6,202 bases of DNA from UBA8437 sp003445035 (GTDB lineage Bacteria > Planctomycetota > Planctomycetia > Planctomycetales > Planctomycetaceae). Below are positions 1 to 6,202 of the stretch, piece by piece. The notes beneath the pieces were generated by a model. The model was not told where the DNA came from and ran no database searches. It worked only from the letters and a program-made list of their open reading frames with translations. A program made the position numbers and the translations under genes. The stretch spans positions 1 to 6,202 of the forward strand of contig CALCHI010000202.1 of assembly GCA_937901285.1 (NCBI GenBank), read 5' to 3'. The first letter of the stretch is position 1, and each line of letters opens with the position of its first letter.

Positions 1-1
1 G

Positions 2-907
2 CCCCTGACCCACACCGTGCACGAAGCCCGAATCCTCGCCGAGGCCGCCAAGAAGAAGGGTGTGGCCACCCAGTTGGGCACCCAGATCCACGCCGGCGAC
101 AACTATCGCCGCGTGGTCGAGATCATCCAGTCGGGAGCCATCGGCGATGTGACCGAAGCCCACGTCTGGGTCGGCAAGGGCTGGGGCGGCGGCGATCGTC
201 CCAAGGCCGGGCAACAACCGCCCAAGAACCTGCACTGGGACCTGTGGCTTGGCCCCGCACCGGTGAGGCCCTACGCCGCCGGACGCTACCACCCGGCACA
301 ATGGCGACGCTGGTGGGACTTCGGCCAGGGCACGCTCGGTGACATGGCCTGCCACTACATGGACCTGCCGTTCTGGGCCCTGAAGCTTCGCCACCCGACC
401 CACTGCCAGGCAACCGGGCCGAAACTGCATCCCGAAACCTGCCCGCTGGGGCTGAAGGTCGAATACCAGTTCCCCAAGCGCGGCAAGCTGGCGCCGGTCA
501 AGCTGACCTGGTACGACGGCACCATGATCCCCCGCCAGGTCGCCGGACAACGGGTGCCCGGCAGTGGCGTGATGTTCGTCGGAACCGAGGGCCAGATGTT
601 CGCCGACTACGGGCGATACAAGCTCTATCCGCAGGATAAATTCAAGAGCTTCCAGCCGCCGAAGCAGACGATTGCCAAGTCGATCGGTCACCACGCCGAG
701 TGGATTCGAGCCTGCAAGAAGGGCACGCCCACGACCTGCAACTTCGACTACTCGGGCGCGTTGACCGAAACCGTTCTCCTGGGCAACGTCAGTTACCGTA
801 CCGGCAAGGCGCTGGAATGGGACGCCGCTGCACTCGAGGCTCCCAACTGTGCCGCGGCCGCTCGCTACATCCGTAAGGAATACCGCGAGGGCTGGGAAGT
901 CGCCTGA
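2..907 (+). CDS. Gfo/Idh/MocA-family NAD(P)-dependent oxidoreductase, 5' partial
   Basis: The reading frame is open from base 2, so the gene starts outside the window; the GTG at 17 is an internal valine codon. 301 residues are visible. The first ones (PLTHTV) continue the family's EKP motif, and base 1 (g) fits the end of a lysine codon; that lysine is the usual catalytic or cofactor-contacting residue. The N-terminal Rossmann domain is therefore mostly missing. What remains is its end (AAKKKGVATQLGTQ, about residues 16-29) and the alpha/beta substrate domain, with WLGPAP near residue 81 and GDMACHYMD, whose His118 is the probable catalytic histidine. The end (CNFDYSGALTETVLLGNV, then YRKEY-like residues and GWEVA) is typical of a planctomycete subgroup often carrying a Tat signal, although that part cannot be seen here. 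Members oxidise or reduce sugars, inositols or related polyols with NAD(P); the substrate is unknown. No frameshift is seen. The gene converges on the minus-strand operon and is probably unrelated to it. Confidence 0.93.
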   Translation, partial: PLTHTVHEARILAEAAKKKGVATQLGTQIHAGDNYRRVVEIIQSGAIGDVTEAHVWVGKGWGGGDRPKAGQQPPKNLHWDLWLGPAPVRPYAAGRYHPAQWRRWWDFGQGTLGDMACHYMDLPFWALKLRHPTHCQATGPKLHPETCPLGLKVEYQFPKRGKLAPVKLTWYDGTMIPRQVAGQRVPGSGVMFVGTEGQMFADYGRYKLYPQDKFKSFQPPKQTIAKSIGHHAEWIRACKKGTPTTCNFDYSGALTETVLLGNVSYRTGKALEWDAAALEAPNCAAAARYIRKEYREGWEVA

Positions 908-947
908 CACGGCACGGCCCGCTTGACAGCGGAGTGACCAACGAAGA

Positions 948-987
948 ACAGCCGAGCACCCCGGTGGGTCTCGGCTGTTTTTCTTTT
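948..987 (+). terminator. Rho-independent terminator in the convergent gap
   Basis: A 9-bp perfect stem pairs 948-956 (ACAGCCGAG) with 970-978 (CTCGGCTGT). An inner 4-bp stem, ACCC 958-961 with GGGT 966-969, closes on a CGGT loop, with one unpaired base at 957. The 3' arm runs into TTTTTCTTTT (978-987), which makes it a strong terminator for the plus-strand oxidoreductase ending 40 bases upstream. Read on the minus strand, the same hairpin begins about 28 bases after the stop of the LRR gene. There it is followed only by a mixed TTCTTCGTT tail, so it may also end the minus-strand operon, more weakly. Confidence 0.88.
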
Positions 988-1006
988 CCAGAGGCGGGAT
1001 CGCCGT

Positions 1007-2134
1007 TCAACTTCCGTCCCCGGCAATGTACTTCAACTGGATCCTGGCCCCGGGCAGCTTCTTCTGCAAAGTCGCCACACCTTCCTCGCTGACGTTCGTC
1101 CGGGTCACCTTCAGGTCCTTGAGCGCCGTGAGAGCTTCGAGGTGCACCAGCCCCTCGTCGGTGACCGCGGTCGAGCCCAGGTGGAGGAACTCGAGTTTTC
1201 CCAGCGGCGAGAGTGCGGGCAGCCCGATATCACTGGTCAGCGTATTGTCCAGATTCAGCCAGGCCAGGTTCTTGAGCTGGCCCAGGGGTTTCAACCCCGC
1301 ATCACTGATCTGCAATCTCCACAGGTTCAACTTCTCGAGGTTCTTCATCGCTCCCAGGTGGGCCATCCCGGCATCCGAGATCAGGCTGTTTTCGCTGAGG
1401 TCCAGTTCGACAAGCGATCCAATGGCCTTCAACTGCTCGAGTCCCGCGTCGGAAACCTGGGTCTGAGAGAGCCTCACCTTGCGGAGCCGGGAAAACTGTT
1501 TCAACACGCCTGCCGCCTCGTCGCCGGCCAACGTTCCCGCCAGGTAGATTTCCTCGAGATCCGTCAGCCCCTTCAATTGCACGAGCCCTTCTTCGCTGAT
1601 GAACAGGTAGTCCAGCAACAGGGCCTTGAGACCGGTCAGCTTGCCGATGTGCTCCATCCCCTGGTCATCGATCTGCGTCGAATTGTTCTTGCCCGAAAGC
1701 CTGAGCGCTCGCAACGAGGTGAGACCAGCCAGGTGGGCGAGTCCGTCGTTGGAAATCCCGCAGCCCCGGAGATCGAGGTTGCGGAGCGTCGAGAGCGAGC
1801 CGATGGTCAAGAGGCCCTCGTTGGTGATCGCGGTGTCATTGAACAGCACCGACTGCAGGTTCGAGAGTGAGCCGAGAGCAGCCAGATCTTCGTCGGTCAA
1901 CGTGGTGCCTCGCAGGTTGACTTCGGTCACGCGGCCGTCGCTCCCCCTGTTGAGCTTGGCACCAAGCTTCTCGAGTACGCCGATCGCAGCAGCATCGTCG
2001 GTGGGCACGGTCGTAACCGTCCCCACCACCTTGTTGTCGGCTTGAACGGCTCCGTCCGAAGGCGTCTCATCGGTGCCACAACCGGCCGCCAGGAATACCG
2101 TCACCAGCAGGCCTATCACACGCAGTCGGCGCAT
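1007..2134 (-). CDS. Leucine-rich-repeat lipoprotein
   Basis: 375 residues, complete. The ATG at 2134 is chosen because it begins a classic lipoprotein signal: basic MRRLR, a hydrophobic stretch (residues 6-17) and the lipobox LAAGC with Cys19 as the lipidated residue. A purine-rich ribosome site lies just upstream. An in-frame GTG at 2194 would add 20 residues, some of them charged, before the signal and is less likely. After a short linker comes the segment usual before planctomycete LRRs (DDAAAIGVLEKLGAKL, residues 46-61), then about 11-12 repeats of mostly 24 residues with consensus LxxLxLxxTxIxDxGLxxL (residues about 72-356). It closes with a C-terminal cap (QKKLPGARIQL, residues 357-367). 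Such repeats form curved solenoids that bind proteins or other ligands; no enzyme domain is present. The gene follows the DUF1552 gene by 56 bases and is likely cotranscribed with it. The predicted location is lipid-anchored to a membrane, facing the periplasm or cell exterior. The ligand is unknown. Confidence 0.92.
   Translation of the reverse strand: MRRLRVIGLLVTVFLAAGCGTDETPSDGAVQADNKVVGTVTTVPTDDAAAIGVLEKLGAKLNRGSDGRVTEVNLRGTTLTDEDLAALGSLSNLQSVLFNDTAITNEGLLTIGSLSTLRNLDLRGCGISNDGLAHLAGLTSLRALRLSGKNNSTQIDDQGMEHIGKLTGLKALLLDYLFISEEGLVQLKGLTDLEEIYLAGTLAGDEAAGVLKQFSRLRKVRLSQTQVSDAGLEQLKAIGSLVELDLSENSLISDAGMAHLGAMKNLEKLNLWRLQISDAGLKPLGQLKNLAWLNLDNTLTSDIGLPALSPLGKLEFLHLGSTAVTDEGLVHLEALTALKDLKVTRTNVSEEGVATLQKKLPGARIQLKYIAGDGS
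1037..1921 (-). repeat. Tandem leucine-rich-repeat coding region
   Basis: Residues 72-366 of the lipoprotein are tandem LRR units. Taking one conserved leucine per unit, they fall at residues 93, 117, 141, 169, 193, 217, 241, 266, 290, 314 and 338. Spacing is 24 residues except one unit of 28 (141-168) and one of 25 (241-265). The repeats are degenerate at DNA level, so this is an old protein-level repeat and not a recent DNA tandem array. Confidence 0.85.
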
Positions 2135-2142
2135 GGATCCAT

Positions 2143-2151
2143 CCCCTTCCC
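2143..2151 (-). promoter_or_regulatory. Ribosome binding site of the LRR lipoprotein gene
   Basis: The minus strand reads GGGAAGGGG here, ending 8 bases before the ATG at 2134. This purine-rich, Shine-Dalgarno-like stretch supports the ATG at 2134 over the upstream in-frame GTG at 2194, which overlaps the stop codon of the preceding gene. Confidence 0.6.
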
Positions 2152-2190
2152 ATTTGATCTCTTGGACAACACCCCGCCCGGCCCCTCCGT

Positions 2191-3513
2191 TCACACCTCG
2201 GCCAACCGAGTGGCCGAATCACCGAAACGGTCCAGGCGAATATCGAACTTGTCCATCAGCGACAGAAACAGGCTGCACATCTGCCGGTGCGACTTGCCCT
2301 GGTAGTCCAAGATCCGCCCACCTGCCAGCTTGCCGCCCCCACCACCCAGCAACACTACCGGCAGCTGGGATGCGTTGTGACCGCCCGACATCATGCTCGA
2401 GCAGTACATCATGATCGTGTTATCCAACGCCGTCCGTTCACCCTCTTTCACCGCGTCGAGCTTCTTCGCGATATAGGCCATCTGGTCGAACATGAACTGG
2501 TTGACCTTCAGGTAGTTGCCGTTGTTGCGATGCGACAATTCGTGGTGCCCCACCTCAATGTTCAGGTGAGGAAACCTCAGGTAACTGTGGTCATTGTTGA
2601 GTTTCAGCGTGCAGACCCGGGTCGAGTCGGTCAGGAAGGCCAGCACGACGATGTCGCACATCAATTTCATGTGCTCGGGAAGATCCTGCGGGATCCCATC
2701 GGGAGGACGAGGAATGTTCGGTTTTTCGAGCGTCGGTCGCCAGCCCTCCAGTTCACCCTTCTTTCCCGCCCGGTCGATCTGACGCTCCACCTCGCGAATC
2801 GAGTTGAGGTACTCGTCGAACTTGCGCTGATCCGAATTGCTGATCCCCTTGCGGAACCGCCGGGCCTCGGCCAGCACGGCGTCGAGCACACTCTGGTCAC
2901 CTCGGCTGTTCCTGTTGTTGAACAGGCGATCGAAGGCCAGCGCCGGGTAAACCTCAAGCGGAGTCGGGTTGGTGGGCGAGCTCCACGAGATGTGCGAGCT
3001 GTACAGCATCGAGTAATCCTTGTGGATCCCCGGGTTCGACCGCTCGCATCCCAGCACCAGGCTCGGCAGCCTGGTCGAACGACCGTAACGCTGGGCAATC
3101 ACCTGGTCAAAGCTGGTTCCCGACCGAATGGCGCCGCCGGAAGCCAGCGGGGCTCCCGACAACATGTTTCCGGTCTGGGAACTGTGGATGTTGCCCTTGA
3201 GGGCGTGTGCGTTGTACAGGCCACGGACAAATGTGATCCGCTCACGAAAATCGGCGATCGGGGCCAGCACCTTGCCCAGTTCCATCGTCGGACCGGCACC
3301 CTTGGCCCAGAATTCGCCCGATTGGAACCCGTTGCCCGAAAACAGGACAGCCAGGCGGGTGGGAGCCCCGCTGCCATCGTTGTCGGCCCGACGTGCCTGC
3401 TTCCTGGTGGGCTTGTCGTCCCCCCAAACCGGACACGATTCCATCCACGGCAGCGCCATCGTCACGCCACCGGCTCCACGCAGGAAAGCTCGTCGCGAGT
3501 ATCGATGAGTCAT
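2191..3513 (-). CDS. DUF1552 (PF07586, HXXSHH) family protein with Tat signal
   Basis: 440 residues, complete and within the family's usual length. The ATG at 3513 is chosen because it gives a twin-arginine signal at once (SRRAFLRG, residues 6-13, followed by a weakly hydrophobic stretch) and has an AAAGGA ribosome site 8 bases upstream. The frame stays open to 3597, but that extension overlaps the preceding gene and would bury the signal. After the signal come RLAVLFSGNGF (about residue 53 on), a middle helical part with VERQIDRAG, then the family signature region GHHELSHR (residues 322-329). The C-terminal part has SGGHN (His379), LPVVLLGGGGG (about 384-394) and FGDSATRL near the end. The family is exported and has no established reaction; the conserved histidines suggest a metal site, and a distant link to the alkaline-phosphatase/sulfatase-like DUF1501 group is conceivable. 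The signature HxxSHH reads HELSHR here, so its last histidine is arginine. The gene sits between a DUF1592-type gene (58 bases upstream) and the LRR lipoprotein gene (56 bases downstream). Confidence 0.93.
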   Translation of the reverse strand: MTHRYSRRAFLRGAGGVTMALPWMESCPVWGDDKPTRKQARRADNDGSGAPTRLAVLFSGNGFQSGEFWAKGAGPTMELGKVLAPIADFRERITFVRGLYNAHALKGNIHSSQTGNMLSGAPLASGGAIRSGTSFDQVIAQRYGRSTRLPSLVLGCERSNPGIHKDYSMLYSSHISWSSPTNPTPLEVYPALAFDRLFNNRNSRGDQSVLDAVLAEARRFRKGISNSDQRKFDEYLNSIREVERQIDRAGKKGELEGWRPTLEKPNIPRPPDGIPQDLPEHMKLMCDIVVLAFLTDSTRVCTLKLNNDHSYLRFPHLNIEVGHHELSHRNNGNYLKVNQFMFDQMAYIAKKLDAVKEGERTALDNTIMMYCSSMMSGGHNASQLPVVLLGGGGGKLAGGRILDYQGKSHRQMCSLFLSLMDKFDIRLDRFGDSATRLAEV

Positions 3514-3521
3514 CGTCGAGG

Positions 3522-3527
3522 TCCTTT
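3522..3527 (-). promoter_or_regulatory. Ribosome binding site of the DUF1552 gene
   Basis: The minus strand reads AAAGGA here, 8 bases before the ATG at 3513. Its spacing and sequence are good for a Shine-Dalgarno site, and it fixes the start at the methionine directly before the twin-arginine signal. Confidence 0.7.
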
Positions 3528-3571
3528 CCGGTCCAACTGTCCCCGGCCGTTCAATTGACCCGGGCGTCTCT

Positions 3572-6202
3572 CTAGGGACTATCGGCCACCCGGGCATCCC
3601 GCCCCCGGATCTGTCGAAATTGCGGTGACAGCACGATCATCTCAATTGCTACCGAAAGCCGATAGTCGTTTTGCGACATCCGCCGATGGATTTCGTCGAG
3701 CAGCGGCTGGTCGGAGAGTTGTGTCTGACGTCCCAGGGCGTAACCGAGCAACTTGCGATTGAACTGCCGCACGAACGTGTCGAACCGCTTGGTTTTCAGG
3801 TAGGTCTTCAAGCCCGCCAGCCCGTCGATGGCCACACCGTCGGGCAACCTTGTCTTCGTGTCGACGTCGCGACCGCCCAGGTCACGTGTCCGGGACCGGC
3901 CGATCGTATCAAAACCCTCCAGGGCAAACCCGAACGGGTCGATTCGGCGATGGCAGCGGGCACAACTTTCCTGGGTGCTGTGCCTGGCAACCAACTGTCG
4001 AACGGTCAGGCCGTCGGTTGAAGATTCGTCGGACGGAAGTTGAGGCACCTGCTTCGGAGGACGAGGCAGTTTCTCGCCCAACAGCACCTCGGACACCCAG
4101 TTGCCTCTCAGGATTGGGCTGGTCCGGGCGGCTCCCGACGGCTTGGCCAACGTCGCCGCGAGTCCCAACAGGCCACCTCGACCTCGGGCTCTCATCCCCC
4201 CCACCCGTTGCCAGCCGTCATTCGTTTTTCCGGGCTTGAAGCCAGAGATCCCGTAGAACGCGGCCAAAGGCGGGTTGACGAACGTGTGATCCGAATCGAG
4301 CACTTCCATCAACGATCGATCCCCGGAAAACGCATCGGCCAGAAACCGGATCGACTCCTCATACATGTGGCTCTTCAGCACAGCGAACTTCGGATAGTGC
4401 TTGTCGCTCTTGAGTGCCAACACGGGAAAATCATGGATGTGCAGCCACTGGCAGCCGAACTCGGTCGCCAGCCGCCTGATCGACGGGTGCCGCTGCATGC
4501 GGCGGACCTGGGCCAGGAGGTGTTTCTCCTCCACCAGCGAACCCCTGTCCGCAGCCTGCCGCAGTTCCTCGTCGGGACCCGAGGACCACAGGAAGTAACT
4601 CAGACGGGTCGCCAATTCGAAGTTGCCGACCGCAGACGCCTTCGGACCCTCGGGCACCTGCTCGAGACGGTACAGGAACGCTCCGGCGACGAAGATCCTC
4701 GCAATCGTCAATCGAACCGACTCGTCGTGGCTCAGGCCACGTTGACGCAGTCTGGCATACAACCCACGCAACTCGGCCGTTTCCGCATCTCTCAACGGAC
4801 GACGATACGCTCGGCCCGCCAACTCCAGAACCGCGTCGATCTGCCCGGCTTCGGCCTGCTTCAGGTCCTTCCGAAAGACTTTCGCCTCCTTCAGGGTCAA
4901 CGCCTTGATCGGCACCAGGGCCTCGTACTGCGGGTGGTTCACACCCTCCATCACTTCAAGCAGCAGTTCCATGGCCGTCACCTTCTTCAACGGCCAATCG
5001 CTGACAAATCGTAATTCACGCCACAGGCGGTCCAGCGTCCGGCGTTCGGACTTCGTCAGCATCAACCGCGACAGGTGATGGTCTTCACGGTGAAACAAGG
5101 TCATCGTCAGCACCTCGTCAACCGGAACGATCTGGCTGTAGCACAACGCCATCGGGAACAACTCGCGAAAGTCCGCGAACGCCCTGGTGATCCGTATCCG
5201 GCCAGGCGATGCCGGCAACTGCTTGGCCCTGGCCGGTTTCTTTTCGCCTTTCGGCTTGCCGGAGCCGGACTTCGGTGCGATGGGTTGAGCAACCAGCACG
5301 GGATCCTGGAATGTCGTCACGCGGTCGTGTGAGAACAGGTGAGTGACCTGCGAGAACTTGGTCGTGACCTTGGTGACTCGGAGCCCCGCTGCCATCTCGT
5401 GCTTTCCGTCGACCAAGCCAACCTGCAGCGAACCATTTTCTCCGGTCCTCGGTTCAACCACCGCCGTTGTCACAAACTCGCGTCCCTCAACCAATGCCGC
5501 TGGAAGCAAAAACGTGATCACCGCCGGAGCCTGCACGCACAGCGAATCCGCCGCCAGTGGCGGATCGAGTTCCTTGGCCACGGGATGTTTGCCGAACCGA
5601 GCGGGATCCAGGCCCCATGGACCACCGGCCACATCGCCGACCAGCTTCCGCACATCCCGCAGCAAGACATCGGGTTGCCCCTTCTTGATCAGTCGGGCCT
5701 TTTGAAAGACGACAAAGTCACCGTCGCGACCGTCACCGGCATCGCCAATCACCAGCGACAACACAACAGGTTTTTTTGACTTGTCATTGGCCTTGGCATC
5801 GGCCTTGGGGGCCGTGAACGCGCGACGCAGTTCCTGCGACGTCAGGACCGGGTCAACTCCCGACATCCAGAGTTTCGGGCCATCGGTGCGACCGACCAGT
5901 CCCACCGGACCGAAGACCCAAAGGGCCTGCTGCCACGGCTCCACCTCGGCCACCACCCCCTTCACATCGACCGGTTTCGCCGCTCGCCACCTGGCACGTA
6001 CCCGATCCAATATCAACGACGACTGCTTGAGGTTCAGCGACTTCCAGAGCCGTTGGAGATAGGGTCGGCTCAGTTGTCGCTGCTTCGCCACGGCGGCGAT
6101 CGTCGTTTTGCCCGTCCTGAGCCGGGTTCGCTCCTCGAGAGTTGCCAGCAGGTATTTCTCGATCGGCAACTGGCCGGCAATTCCCAGGCGTGTGTTGCTG
6201 TG
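3572..6202 (-). CDS. DUF1592/DUF1588/DUF1585 planctomycete cytochrome-type protein, 5' partial
   Basis: The frame is open to the right edge, giving 876 visible residues; the TTG at 6169 is internal and the true start lies outside the window. Recognisable parts, numbered from the edge, are: DUF1595/PSD5 (about 453-512, AGRAYRRPL); DUF1592/PSD4 (about 527-655, LATRLSYFLWSSGPDEEL then GCQWLHIHDF); DUF1588/PSCyt3 (about 640-765, LDSDHTFVNPPLAAFYG, RGGLLGLAATLA), which ends in the heme-type motif CARCH at 747-751 and RRIDPFGFALEGFD; and DUF1585/PSD2 (about 795-865, LLGYALGR, IVLSPQFRQ). The family normally starts with a signal peptide, a PSCyt1 heme domain and DUF1587, all expected upstream of the window. 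Residues 1-440 are less defined: a beta-rich segment (about 145-300), a lysine-rich linker (about 306-329) and the conserved FRELFPMALCYSQIVPVDEV (about 343-362). It is probably an exported c-type heme protein; its reaction is unknown. It heads the visible operon, and no frameshift was found. Confidence 0.93.
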   Translation of the reverse strand, partial: HSNTRLGIAGQLPIEKYLLATLEERTRLRTGKTTIAAVAKQRQLSRPYLQRLWKSLNLKQSSLILDRVRARWRAAKPVDVKGVVAEVEPWQQALWVFGPVGLVGRTDGPKLWMSGVDPVLTSQELRRAFTAPKADAKANDKSKKPVVLSLVIGDAGDGRDGDFVVFQKARLIKKGQPDVLLRDVRKLVGDVAGGPWGLDPARFGKHPVAKELDPPLAADSLCVQAPAVITFLLPAALVEGREFVTTAVVEPRTGENGSLQVGLVDGKHEMAAGLRVTKVTTKFSQVTHLFSHDRVTTFQDPVLVAQPIAPKSGSGKPKGEKKPARAKQLPASPGRIRITRAFADFRELFPMALCYSQIVPVDEVLTMTLFHREDHHLSRLMLTKSERRTLDRLWRELRFVSDWPLKKVTAMELLLEVMEGVNHPQYEALVPIKALTLKEAKVFRKDLKQAEAGQIDAVLELAGRAYRRPLRDAETAELRGLYARLRQRGLSHDESVRLTIARIFVAGAFLYRLEQVPEGPKASAVGNFELATRLSYFLWSSGPDEELRQAADRGSLVEEKHLLAQVRRMQRHPSIRRLATEFGCQWLHIHDFPVLALKSDKHYPKFAVLKSHMYEESIRFLADAFSGDRSLMEVLDSDHTFVNPPLAAFYGISGFKPGKTNDGWQRVGGMRARGRGGLLGLAATLAKPSGAARTSPILRGNWVSEVLLGEKLPRPPKQVPQLPSDESSTDGLTVRQLVARHSTQESCARCHRRIDPFGFALEGFDTIGRSRTRDLGGRDVDTKTRLPDGVAIDGLAGLKTYLKTKRFDTFVRQFNRKLLGYALGRQTQLSDQPLLDEIHRRMSQNDYRLSVAIEMIVLSPQFRQIRGRDARVADSP
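3950..3964 (-). other. c-type heme-binding motif CxxCH (CARCH)
   Basis: The codons TGT GCC CGC TGC CAT give Cys-Ala-Arg-Cys-His, followed by RRIDPFGFALE. This is the canonical covalent heme c attachment motif at the end of the DUF1588/PSCyt3 region, and the only CxxCH in the visible part of this protein. It implies export to the periplasm for cytochrome c maturation. Heme loading itself is inferred and has not been shown. Confidence 0.8.

Noticed and set aside
923..951. TTGACA at 923-928 as a promoter -35 box
   Set aside because: At the right spacing the -10 position reads GAACAG, no gene starts downstream on that strand, and a terminator follows at once.
2135..2194. Upstream GTG start at 2194 for the LRR gene, overlapping the DUF1552 stop (GTGA), suggesting translational coupling
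   Set aside because: It would put 20 residues, some charged, before the lipoprotein signal, and a better ribosome site precedes the ATG at 2134.
2287..3558. 423-codon open frame on the plus strand, antisense to the DUF1552 gene
   Set aside because: Its translation is low-complexity, rich in Arg, Val, His and Gln, with no recognisable family, and it lies fully opposite a well-supported gene. Long antisense frames are expected in GC-rich coding DNA.
3514..3597. N-terminal extension of the DUF1552 gene up to 3597, overlapping the upstream gene
   Set aside because: The twin-arginine signal and AAAGGA site place the start at 3513; the extra residues look like translated intergenic DNA.
4040..5014. 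324-codon open frame on the plus strand, antisense to the DUF1592-type gene
   Set aside because: It is rich in Arg, Gln and His, matches no family I recognise, and mirrors conserved domains read on the minus strand.
5771..5779. Run of seven A on the minus strand in a TCA AAA AAA C context, resembling a -1 frameshift slippery site
   Set aside because: It codes a lysine-rich linker. A -1 shift meets a stop about a dozen codons later, and the zero frame continues into well-conserved domains, so programmed frameshifting is unlikely.
6030..6110. Helix-turn-helix-like stretch (IAAVAKQRQLSRPYLQRLW) near the right edge, suggesting a DNA-binding domain
   Set aside because: It lies inside a predicted exported heme protein, and similar helical segments are to my knowledge common in this planctomycete family; there is no other sign of DNA binding.

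Overview
The window is GC-rich and densely coding, and its genes point strongly to a planctomycete (phylum Planctomycetota). Three family types largely expanded in that phylum sit together: a DUF1592/DUF1588/DUF1585 'planctomycete cytochrome' protein, a DUF1552 protein with a Tat signal, and a 24-residue leucine-rich-repeat lipoprotein. A Gfo/Idh/MocA oxidoreductase of a planctomycete-typical type lies beside them. The genus cannot be fixed from this sequence.

Layout: positions 2-907 (+) hold the C-terminal three-quarters or so of a Gfo/Idh/MocA-family oxidoreductase whose 5' end is outside the window. A strong intrinsic terminator follows at 948-987. Facing it on the minus strand is a three-gene cluster read from right to left: the large DUF1592-type protein (3572-6202, 5' end outside the window), the DUF1552 protein (2191-3513) and the LRR lipoprotein (1007-2134). 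The gaps in this cluster are only 58 and 56 bases, with no terminator or convincing promoter in them, so it reads as one operon whose promoter lies beyond the right edge. The convergent gap at 908-1006 holds the hairpin that probably ends transcription from both sides.

How the genes may work together: all three minus-strand products look exported. One carries a c-type heme motif within a multidomain planctomycete protein, one is a predicted Tat substrate, and one is a predicted lipid-anchored repeat protein. The DUF1592 + DUF1552 pairing parallels the DUF1549/DUF1553 + DUF1501 pairing common in the same phylum. The biochemical role of these families is not established. The LRR lipoprotein could be a scaffold or binding partner, which is inference only. 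No mobile element, CRISPR array, tRNA, rRNA or defence system was seen. Apart from the operon grouping and a changed residue in the signature motif of the DUF1552 protein, this looks like ordinary planctomycete chromosome.
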